Assembly (NCBI GenBank): GCA_026770615.1
Contig: MU631335.1
Span: 125,443 to 135,452, forward strand
Length of the DNA stretch: 10,010 nucleotides
DNA from: Pavlovales sp. CCMP2436
Taxonomy: Eukaryota > Haptophyta > Pavlovophyceae > Pavlovales
Direction: 5' to 3'
This document shows positions 1-6,578 of this stretch, in pieces. A program made the position numbers and the translations under genes. The notes under the pieces are model-generated. The model was not told the origin of the DNA. It made no database searches and saw only the letters and a list, made by a program, of their open reading frames with translations. Each line of letters starts with the position of its first letter. Positions within the stretch are counted from its first letter, which is position 1.

Positions 1-112
1 CAGCACACACTACCAGGAGGCGGAGGGTGCCGTTAATAATGATTACAAGTATTACGGCAGCACACACTACCAGGAGGCGGAGGGTGCCGTTACGGACATG
101 CTGCGCGCTTCT
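1..112 (+). repeat. Two broken copies of an exon 5' end
   Basis: A 35-base segment at 1-35 recurs exactly at 58-92 (period 57, a multiple of three). The part after the CAG at 14-16 and 71-73 resembles the start of the real exon at 434: the second copy, about 74-109, encodes EAEGAVTDMLRA, compared with EEGAVADMLRA at the exon. Both copies follow an AG that could serve as a splice acceptor. Neither looks functional. Copy one departs after GAV, and copy two runs into an in-frame TGA at about 131-133 with no GT donor before it. They are best read as partial duplications of the acceptor and exon start lying in the upstream intron. Alternatively, copy two was once an alternative exon that has since decayed. 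Confidence 0.7.
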
Positions 113-116
113 CTCT

Positions 117-177
117 GCACATCTCCCTGATTTATTTATTTATATGTATATATTATATTTATATTTATATTTACATT

Positions 178-219
<42 letters not shown>

Positions 220-288
220 GTAATATATGTATATATATACAAATAAATATATATGTATATACATATATATATATATATTATATATATA

Positions 289-332
<44 letters not shown>

Positions 333-424
333 TGGTACATATTAGTATATATTATATATTATATAATAGCATACATTTATATATACATTATAATACTTGT
401 TTATTTGTTTATTTATTTGTATAA
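117..424. repeat. AT microsatellite, probably intronic
   Basis: About 300 bases of almost pure A/T, mostly (TA)n and (AT)n runs with scattered TGTA and TTTA interruptions, precede the acceptor at 432-433. Short open frames across it are rich in Tyr and Ile only because of the TAT/ATA repeats and are not genes. If the exon at 434 belongs to the gene that ends at 2044, this tract is intronic. It could extrude as a cruciform and is expected to vary in length between strains. Confidence 0.9.
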
Positions 425-433
425 ATGCGACAG

Positions 434-2044
434 GAGGAGGGTGCCGTTGCAGACATGCTGCGCGCCGGTGCCGCCGAGTCAGCCAGCAGGTTTTTTTTAT
501 TTGGGGGGGGGTTGGGTTTTTTGTGTGTTTTTTTTGCGGTTTTGGGGGGGGGTAGGGAAGTGGGGGAGGGGGTTATATGGTCATTCTGATTATGATTGTC
601 CTTACTATTGCTACATTGCAGGCTGCCCTACTGGCACATGGAGGCGGGCGCGGAGCAGCTGCACGCGCGCCTTGCCCTGCTCGAGGCGCAGGCGGCGCAG
701 ATGGAGGCGGAGTTCCGGCTGGCGGACAGGGCACTCGAGGCAGGGGGCAGGATGGAGGGGTACGTGGGCGGGCCAGCGGGCGGGGAGGGCAGGGGCGACG
801 GGCCGACGCGGAGCGCGTGCTCGCCGGAGCGGCAGGCTCGGACCTTCCCCGCTTTGAGAAGCGGCGGCGAGGCGGCGGTCAACGCGAGGCTGCGCGTGCG
901 GGAGACGAGCAGGGCGGCGGTGCGCGACTCGGCGGAGGTTGGGCTGCAGGTCCTTTTTACAAAATTAAAAAGAAATGAAAAAAAAACAATGATGTGCATT
1001 TTTGAGGAATGATTACGATTCTGGGGAGTTTGTTACGATCGGCGGAGGTGGGGCTGCAGGTCGTTTCTTTTTTGAATAGTAGTTCTTATAACGTCCCCCG
1101 GCTTGCAGCCCGAAGGCGCACGGGCTGCAGGTCGTGCCCCAAAGCAATGGGGAAAAATGGAAACAAGCATACCAATCATATGTATTTAGGTCATATGTAT
1201 TTAGGATGATAAAACATGTAGCAAACTCATCTGAATCGTACTAATCGTTTTTTTTTTTTTTTTTTTTTCGTGCAGGCAACTGCGGAGGCCCTCTCCGAGT
1301 GGGACGCGTACGACGCGGAGGCGGGCGCGGAGGACGTGCAGCAAGCCTTCGCGAGCGCGCGCGCAGGCAGCGTGGGCTGGGGCGTGGACAGCCTCGCCGC
1401 TTCCAACAAGCTCGCCTCAGACTCTGCGCGGACCAGCGGCGCGCCCCCGCGCGACGAGGCGCCGGCGCGTGGCGGGGCGGGCGGGCGCGAGGCACTCGCT
1501 GCGCTGGCAGGGCTGCAGGTAAAGTTGTTGGTAAACCATTAGCAGCTCAGCATGGTTCAACAGGTGGTGTTCACTAAAGCTCATAGTCATCATAATGGTC
1601 ACGATAAGTGTACGCTCATAATTACAACCACACAAATGACGATCAATTTTTTTGATAACAACAATAATAATAATAATACTAATAGTAAGAGTAGTAGTAG
1701 TAGTAGTAGTAGGAGTTGTAATCATAGTATGAATAATAATAATAATAATAATAATGATGATGATGATGCAGCCGCCGCACGTCTCGGCGCGGCGGAGCGG
1801 GCTGCGGGGCAAGTTCAAGGGCAAGGGCAAGTCCAAAGGCAAGTCCAAGTCAAAAGGCTCGAGTCGCCACCGCGAGGCCACCCCGGGGCTTGGCGGGCCG
1901 TCCGCGCCCACCGGGGTCTCGGCGCGTGAGATCACCGCACGAAATGCCGAGATGGTGCGGCGGCGGCACGAGCAGGACGCGGCCGCCGCCGCGCGCAGGC
2001 TCGCCGAGGCGGGCGCGCTCGCGGCGGGCGTGCTGCACCTCTGA
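434..2044 (+). CDS. Unknown helical, Lys-rich protein, 3' part of a spliced gene
   Basis: I do not recognise a family. Four exons join without a frame break: 434-489, 622-949, 1276-1518 and 1772-2044 (stop TGA at 2042-2044), giving 299 residues of a protein that starts upstream of the window. Every intron is GT...AG. Exon 1 ends in phase 2 and the other junctions are phase 0, and the total of 900 bases divides by three. The product begins EEGAVADMLRAG, then a strongly helical, possibly coiled-coil stretch (AEQLHARLALLEAQ and following), a second helical stretch (EAAVNARLRVRETS), an Ala/Gly/Arg-rich linker, a lysine repeat KFKGKGKSKGKSKSKG that would suit nucleic-acid or membrane-surface binding, and a helical C-terminus ending LAAGVLHL. 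The GC-rich part of exon 2 (about 760-840) reads as poor Gly/Arg-rich protein, and a strong donor-like GTACGT at 760 leaves open an extra intron, but I found no in-frame acceptor. Function unknown. Confidence 0.62.
490..621 (+). other. Intron 1, with G-rich and T-rich runs
   Basis: The intron runs from a weak donor (GTTTTTTT) to the acceptor ATTGCAG. It contains several long G-runs (about 502-511 and 546-554, plus shorter ones up to 572) separated by T-rich spacers on the coding strand, which fits the pattern of a G-quadruplex former in the pre-mRNA. The boundaries are supported by frame: the AG left by the previous exon and the G at 622 make an Arg codon leading into LPYWHMEAGAEQ. Confidence 0.6.
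950..1275 (+). other. Intron 2, with repeated donor-like motifs
   Basis: The donor follows CTGCAG (GT at 950) and the acceptor follows a T21 tract (1248-1268) ending CGTGCAG. Inside are a 24-base near-copy of the exon end plus donor (1039-1062, one mismatch to 929-952), a third GGGCTGCAGGT at 1122-1132 that lies in a perfect 9-bp hairpin (1104-1112 with 1121-1129), and a 15-base unit repeated twice (1176-1190 and 1191-1205). Both flanking exons are in phase 0, so the junction is well supported. Confidence 0.65.
1519..1771 (+). other. Intron 3, ending in a trinucleotide microsatellite
   Basis: The donor is GTAAAG after CTGCAG. From about 1655 to 1769 the sequence is an imperfect trinucleotide repeat (AAT, AGT, then GAT units), and the acceptor CAG sits directly at the end of the GAT run. 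There is no polypyrimidine tract next to the acceptor. The phase-0 junction to PPHVSARRSG at 1772 is supported by the open frame and by the change to GC-rich coding sequence. Confidence 0.65.
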
Positions 2045-2262
2045 GCGGCATGAACGTTGGTCGGCGATAGCGAGTCATCTTCCTCATTCCTGCTAACTAT
2101 ATCCCACATATAAAACTATGTATACGCGTGAATAATAACAGTTTCTCCTGGTTCTACTATAGCGCCAAACTAGTAAGCTAGGTATTCAAAAGACGGAGAG
2201 TTAAACTTACAGTTCCCGGACTCAAATTTTGATAACGTCAAATCCGGTCCTGTCACACCCCA

Positions 2263-2289
2263 CCGGGTGCGGCATAGCTCCGCGCCCGG
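2263..2289. other. GC-rich hairpin
   Basis: CCGGGTGCGG (2263-2272) and CCGCGCCCGG (2280-2289) form a 10-bp stem with one G-T wobble and a 7-base loop. CCGGTCCT occurs both just before it (2244-2251) and overlapping its end (2286-2293). It lies in the 3' flank of the unknown gene. It may be a 3' UTR structure or a repeat fragment; no known RNA family is recognised. Confidence 0.5.
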
Positions 2290-2550
2290 TCCTTGTGGCT
2301 TTATTGGTAAATGAGTCATGGAATACCAGACTCCAGACTCCAAGTCCAGGACCAGAGGGCCCCACCGACAGATCCATTTATGTCTCTGAAGTTAGTTATT
2401 AGTTCCAGGGTAATTCAAACCACTGCCTAGTCATTACATGCCATACAAAAAAAAAAAGCCGAGCATCGCGTTGTGTTGCACCGCTGGCGAAGGGCTGCAG
2501 AGCATCGCCTACTGTACTCCCCGAGAGAATTGAGATTGCACCACACAATT

Positions 2551-2572
2551 AAAAAAAAAAAAAAAAAAAAAA
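2551..2572. repeat. A22 homopolymer tract
   Basis: Twenty-two consecutive A residues lie about 130 bases before the probable MFS start codon. It may act as a nucleosome-excluding promoter tract or be the poly(A) tail relic of a retroposed sequence. Nothing visible decides between these. Confidence 0.85.
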
Positions 2573-2701
2573 CGAGTTTCGTGGACCTTCGCTCGAGCGG
2601 CGGAGGCTCCGCTCTTGCTGCATCCGCTCGGCATCCGCTCTCGACATATACACTTTCGTTCGCGCGGCGCTGCAACCACAGCCCTCGACCACCGACACGG
2701 G
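2573..2701 (+). promoter_or_regulatory. Probable 5' UTR and promoter of the MFS gene
   Basis: This is the interval between the A22 tract and the chosen start codon. It contains a tandem CATCCGCTCGG-like repeat at about 2630-2651. An in-frame ATG at 2615 would add 29 residues that are not transporter-like (His/Arg-rich, no membrane segment), so this part is treated as untranslated. No TATA box is evident. Confidence 0.4.
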
Positions 2702-4556
2702 ATGGGGGCAGCCGTGTCGCGCGCGCTTGGCCGCGCGCCGATCTCCGCCACATCGCTGGGCAAGGCGGCGGACGAGCAGCCTGCGGCGGTCCCGTTCCTG
2801 GTGATGCTGACGCTCGCGCTGTTGTCAAGCGTGGGCCCCATCACGATGGAGCTCTACACACCCTCCTTGCCGGCCATGGCGATCTACTTTGACTCCTCCG
2901 TCTCGGAGATGAGCTCCACCATCACCACGATGCTATTTGCCTTCGCCGGCGCGCAGCTACTAGCGGGCTCGCTCTCCGATTCCATCGGGCGCAAACCGGT
3001 GCTCGTCGTTGGCATGGCCTTCTACACGCTAGCATCCGTCTCGGGCGGCCTCGCCATGAGTATATACCAGCTCCAGCTGCAGAGGGCGGTGCAGGGGTGT
3101 GGCTCGGCGTTGGCCATGGTGACTGGGCAGGCACTTGTCCGCGACCTCTTCCCAGACCTGCGCGCGCGCGAGCGCGTGACGGGCCGGCTCGCCTCCGTGC
3201 GCTCGTGTGCGCCGCTCCTGGCGCCGATCCTCGGCTCGTGGTTTCAGATCTGGTTCGGATGGAGGGCTGCCTTCGTCGTGTTCGCAGCCTTTGGGTTGGC
3301 CGCTCTCGCAGCCACGCGCACCATCCCCTTCCAGCCCAAGCCCGCCCGGGCAGACGGCGTGCCCGCGAGCTACTGGGTGAACTTGTGGCAGACCTTGAAG
3401 ATCCTGCTGCGCGACAGGAAGTGGCTCGGCATCACGGGTGCGGATAACTTCTCTTTCGTCGCATTTTTGGTGTACGTGACGAGTAGCAGTTTCGTGCTGC
3501 AGGTGAGTCTTTCCTCTTCCCCTCTCCCCTCTCTCCCCTCTCCTCTATCTCATCTCTCCCCTCTCTCCCCTCTCTCCTCTCTTCCCCCTCCCTTCTCCCC
3601 TCTCTCCCCTCCCCTCTCTTCCCCCTCTCCTCTCCCCTCTCGTGCTATCTCTCTTGCCTGGTGCCTCTCTCTCCTCTCCCCTCTCTTCTTTCCCCTCTCT
3701 CCCGTGCCCTCGAACGAATACCATACAAGCCTTGCTCACCGCTGCCCCCTCCCTCGCACGGCCGGAGCAGATGCACTACAAAGTTCCGCTCTCGCAGTTC
3801 GGCCTTGTCTATGGTGTGAACGCCATCGGGCTGCTGATCGGCACAGAGTCGAGCTCGCGCCTCTCCAAGTGCCTCGAGGGCGCCAACGCTGCAGTGCTCA
3901 GGCTTGGCCTGGCCGTGAGCCTCGCCGCGTCCATCGTGCAGCTGCTGCTGGTGCTCACTCCCGGCATTTGCGAGAGCTTCTGGGCATTGGTGCTCCCCGC
4001 TGCTTTCGTGCAGGCCGGACGGGGCCTGTCCACGGTGCAAGCCATCACGCTGAGCCTGGAGGACTACCCACACCTCGCCGGCACGGCAACCGGGCTCAAC
4101 TTCGCCATCCGCGCCTCGTTGGCCGGCTTGGCCGTGTGGGGCATCGGCTTGGTGTACGACCACCAGTCCCCCCCCATCGACATCGACGCGGCGACCGGCC
4201 TCGCCGTCGAGCTCGGCGGCGCGGCTGGCCATTCGCTCAGCGCTTCGCCCGTGCCGCTGAGCATCCTGTGCCTGGCGTCCGTGTGCATCGCCAACCTCAT
4301 CTACTGGGTGCTCGGCAACCGGGCGGGCAGCGCGCGCGATGCCGGCTCCGACCAGGGCGCGCGTGAGGGGCGGAGCAACGGCATGGCTGCCCTCGACAGT
4401 GTCGCCGACGAGGAGGCACCTGGTCCTGAAAAAGACGCCACAGGCGCGAGCCCCGGGCCTGTGCGAGCGGTGGTCGCGAGCTGGGCTGAGCTTGGTGAGC
4501 CGACGGCTGACCTGCACACGGCAAAGGCAGTGGGACCCCCGACGCACGTTCACTAG
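2702..4556 (+). CDS. Bcr/CflA-type MFS multidrug transporter, two exons
   Basis: Likely a proton-driven exporter of drugs or small metabolites in a cell membrane (12-TM DHA1, Bcr/CflA type). Exon 1 is 2702-3502, the intron 3503-3770 (GTGAGT...GCAG), and exon 2 3771-4556 (stop TAG), joining in phase 0 as VLQ|MHYKVPLSQF for 528 residues. Family signs are the TM1 region ending in ELYTPSLPAMA (about 50-60), MFS motif A GSLSDSIGRKP (89-99), RAVQGCG (128-134), RDLF (147-150), a motif-C-like APLLAPILGSW (170-180) and FGWR (185-188). In exon 2, the segment through FGLVYGVNAIGLLIG matches the usual second half. Family members are commonly about 400 residues. The extra length is a soluble N-terminus of about 30 residues, a loop near 397-425 and a polar C-terminal tail of about 80. 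A start at 2615 is possible (557 residues) but less likely. The family is mostly bacterial, so ancient transfer is possible. Substrate unknown. Confidence 0.92.
3503..3770 (+). repeat. CT-rich low-complexity intron of the MFS gene
   Basis: A strong donor GTGAGT follows CTGCAG and the acceptor is GGAGCAG before ATGCACTAC. From about 3508 to 3710 the coding strand is almost entirely C and T in CTCTCC/CCCCTCT units. Such a homopurine-homopyrimidine mirror tract can form triplex (H-DNA). At 268 bases the intron is not a multiple of three. It contains no stop in the exon 1 frame, so an unspliced transcript would stay open until 4366 in the wrong frame of exon 2. Confidence 0.9.
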
Positions 4557-5368
4557 ATTTTTACGTAAGTCATGGTACATATTAAAGTCATTTTTGCAGG
4601 GACTTGTCTCATGCATGACTGGCCTAGTATTTTTTGACGGGAGTTGGAGCGCCGGATATCCCATGCCAAGGCGCGTTCGGCAAGCCAGCGCACTTCCCTA
4701 TCAGACCTGTTTGTCGGCCGTGCGATCGTGCCGCGCGTTGCACCGAATCAAAAAAAATGGCCGTGATCTCGACTCAAATTACTCTAGCGCATGAATAGGA
4801 ACGGCCACTGACTTCGTTGATGAATCCTAACGTTCCCTGTGAGCTAGCGGTCACACCATTGCCGGTGCCGTCGCGATATCTTGAGAACTCGCGGAGCCAT
4901 TTACTGCGGGATATTCAACCGAAAAAAACAACTTATTTTTACGACCACGCCAAAGCGAGCCAAGGAGCGCCCGTGGAAATGTCCAGACCTTAGGAGGGGA
5001 CTGGCGAGGCGCGTCTGCATCACGGTCGAACCACCGTGGAGGTCGCCGAGCGTATGGCCGGGCGCGCGGCGGTCGCGCGTTCGGCTGAGCTCGAGCAAGC
5101 TGGAGGCCACCTGCTGGGCTACACAACCTCGTCCGCGGTTTCATCGCGGAGTGGAAGGAGGCCGACAAGGCGTGGACCCCGCCAAGGGGGTGACCGGAGG
5201 GAGTGCCCCACACCCCCGTTTCGCCGCCAGCCCGTCTTGGGGGGCTCCAGACCCTCCGATGCGCGTTGGTGTGCACATGACTTTAATAGGTCCCGTTTTA
5301 TAAGTTATTTTTATGCCTCTACAGCACTTGAATGACTTGTAGCGCTCGGCGGGCCGGGGGCTTGCCCG
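4557..5368. other. Gene-poor region downstream of the MFS gene
   Basis: No gene can be supported. A minimal GTAAGT...TTGCAG pair spans only 35 bases (4565-4599), probably too short to be an intron. A GC-rich block at about 4950-5275 is open in several frames on both strands, as expected from its composition. One plus frame (from about 4885) reads as Arg-rich protein interrupted by two TGA codons, which could be a decayed repeat or nothing. A small hairpin, CACGG/CCGTG around an 8-base loop, lies near 5021-5038. I see no recognisable domain. Confidence 0.5.
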
Positions 5369-5539
5369 ATGAGGCCCCGGCTCTTAGAAAGCCCCGCAGG
5401 GCCCCCGGGGGCCCCGCCGGAGGCGCCTATGTGACTAACATATAACTAACTTGTCACATAGCCCTGGGGCCCACGGGGCCCCACGGATACCGCGGATAAT
5501 CCCCGTACGTTACGCCTTTTCTAAGAGCCGGATGAGGCC
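5369..5539. mobile_element. MITE, 155 bp, with 14-bp TIRs and 8-bp TSD
   Basis: The terminal inverted repeats match perfectly over 14 bases: CCGGCTCTTAGAAA at 5377-5390 and its complement at 5518-5531. They are directly flanked by an exact 8-bp target-site duplication, ATGAGGCC, at 5369-5376 and 5532-5539. There is no coding capacity, so this is a non-autonomous DNA transposon. The interior has GC-rich blocks (5398-5420 and 5462-5485) and a central 9-bp hairpin, CTATGTGAC (5427-5435) with GTCACATAG (5453-5461). An 8-bp duplication is typical of hAT and a few other superfamilies; the TIR itself does not settle which. Perfect TIRs and duplication suggest a fairly recent insertion. Confidence 0.88.
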
Positions 5540-5901
5540 ATGCTTCTAAGGACACTTCTACAACACCCATAGCTATCCCCCAGGCCATCAAGCGCACTCC
5601 CCCGACCTATTTTGGCTCCGCTAGGACCCGAAATGCCCAAAAGATGACTTTAACAGGGGTTTAGACGTAAACAAAGTTGTAACTAGCTAAGAAAAACATA
5701 GCTCTACTTCTTTAAAGATATCCCAAATATAGCAACGGGAAGCATGTGCTGCTGTGTCCACACTGCTGCTTAGTACGCCTCCTGCAAAAGGCGGCACGTA
5801 GAGGTACGTGCGCCGTCGAGTGGGCTCTGGCGGCGGGGCAACGTCACGCCCCGGCAAAGCTCGTGCCGGCGGCCACAGGCCAGCGGCCGCCCGTGCGCTT
5901 G
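5540..5901. other. 3' flank between MITE and POLR3K
   Basis: No gene is supported. The part nearest 5901 would carry the 3' UTR of the POLR3K gene on the minus strand. A phrase ATGACTTTAA(C/T)AGG occurs here at 5644 and also at 5277 on the other side of the MITE, suggesting an older short repeat. Confidence 0.5.
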
Positions 5902-6351
5902 TCACCCGTTGTCCTTCCACCGGTTGCCGCAGCTGCTGTTGGTGCACTTGTAGAAGGTGGTCATCGGCTCGTCGGCCGAGCGAATCTGCAGCTGGAAGAA
6001 GTACGCCTGCGTGTTCTGGCACTTGGGGCAGACAACCTCGGTGTGGTCGACGTTTTCCCAAGCCTCCGCGCCGCCCATCACGTCGTCAACCTGCTTGCGC
6101 GGGAGCTCCATGTTGTACGTGATGGGGCGGACGACCCGGTACGTGTACGGGCACAGTTGGCAAAAGAGGCGCATCGCGCCGTCGTGCGACTCCACCATTA
6201 GCAGCGCGCCATCCCGCGGGCAAAAGTGCATGCCGCCGCTTGACCTGACCGCCAGCGCCTCCGGCTCGTCGTCGACGTGCTCCGCGTCCTCCATGAACTC
6301 CATCTCTGTCATTCCGCGCCGCGCCCGCCGCGCCCCAAATGCTCCGCCCAC
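5902..6351 (-). CDS. POLR3K: RNA polymerase III subunit RPC11/POLR3K
   Basis: Small core subunit of nuclear RNA polymerase III that supports RNA cleavage, termination and reinitiation on tRNA and 5S genes. It has two zinc ribbons. The N-terminal one is FCPRDGALL...FCQLCPYTYRV, in which the second position reads CPRD rather than CPxC. The C-terminal TFIIS-like ribbon is CPKCQNTQAYFFQLQ, then the catalytic acidic hairpin RSADEPMTTFYKC, then TNSSCGNRWKDNG. The linker VDDVMGGAEAWENVD is also characteristic. From the first ATG (6351) it is 149 residues. Known homologues are about 108, and a start at 6231 (MHFCPRDG) would give 109 and align with the family start, so the acidic extension before it (MTEMEFMEDAEHVDD) may be untranslated, a lineage extension, or start at 6312. 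The gene has no intron and is transcribed divergently from the zinc-finger/Myb gene. Confidence 0.95.
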   Translation of the reverse strand: MGGAFGARRARRGMTEMEFMEDAEHVDDEPEALAVRSSGGMHFCPRDGALLMVESHDGAMRLFCQLCPYTYRVVRPITYNMELPRKQVDDVMGGAEAWENVDHTEVVCPKCQNTQAYFFQLQIRSADEPMTTFYKCTNSSCGNRWKDNG

Positions 6352-6578
6352 GACAGCCGGCGCACACGCGCTCGTTTTTTTTTAAGGTGGCCGGTTGCGT
6401 CAGAGCTCAGAGCGCTGCGTTAAAGGCTGTCGAAGCGCGAGGCCACGGCAAGGCCGTAGGGTGATCACTGCCAGCAGGGGGGTGGTCAGCAGGGGGGTGG
6501 TCAGAGCTCGCAGCGCTGCTACACACAAGGCAAGGGCGAGAGCTCGAGCTCGAGCGCGAGGACCCCCGCCAGCCCGCT
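6352..6578. promoter_or_regulatory. Divergent promoter with direct repeats
   Basis: This 227-base interval separates the POLR3K and zinc-finger/Myb start codons, which point away from each other. It contains a perfect tandem of the 15-base unit CAGCAGGGGGGTGGT (6472-6486 and 6487-6501). A longer direct repeat around TCAGAGCTC...AGCGCTGC occurs at 6400-6419 and 6501-6519; it is built from the palindromes GAGCTC and AGCGCT. There is a short T-tract at about 6375-6383. No TATA box is clear. The repeats are candidates for shared factor-binding sites. Confidence 0.55.

Larger units (their letters stand above)
2045..2614. other. Intergenic region, 3' flank of unknown gene
   Basis: No convincing open frame is present on either strand. 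The stretch has a lower GC content than the exons. Visible items are an AATAAT-type A/T motif near 2129 that could serve polyadenylation (weak), a GC hairpin at 2263-2289, a short tandem of CCAGACT units near 2328-2341, two A-tracts (about 2446-2457 and 2551-2572), and a nine-base motif GAGCATCGC occurring twice (about 2461 and 2500). Confidence 0.6.

Noticed and set aside
27..424. Small open frames rich in Tyr and Ile
   Set aside because: They are translations of the (TA)n microsatellite.
760..834. Extra intron in exon 2 of the unknown gene (GTACGT...GGCAG)
   Set aside because: The donor looks good, but each acceptor tried leads to an in-frame TGA near 859 or the wrong phase, whereas reading through keeps the frame to 949.
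4565..4599. GTAAGT...TTTTTGCAG as an intron
   Set aside because: Only 35 bases and after the MFS stop codon. Splice-like signals are strong, but the size is below that of usual spliceosomal introns.
3645..4664. 339-residue minus-strand open frame opposite MFS exon 2
   Set aside because: A shadow of a well-supported gene. The plus frame has clear transporter motifs, while the minus frame is Arg/His/Gly-rich and crosses the CT tract.
5020..5039. tRNA T-arm-like GGTTCGA on the minus strand
   Set aside because: It is just a short hairpin (CACGG/CCGTG). No D arm, anticodon arm or acceptor stem can be placed around it.
4851..5335. Overlapping open frames on both strands, about 70-141 residues
   Set aside because: GC-rich DNA keeps several frames open at once. 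None shows a recognisable motif, and the most protein-like plus frame has two TGA codons. It could be a decayed repeat, but I cannot support a gene.
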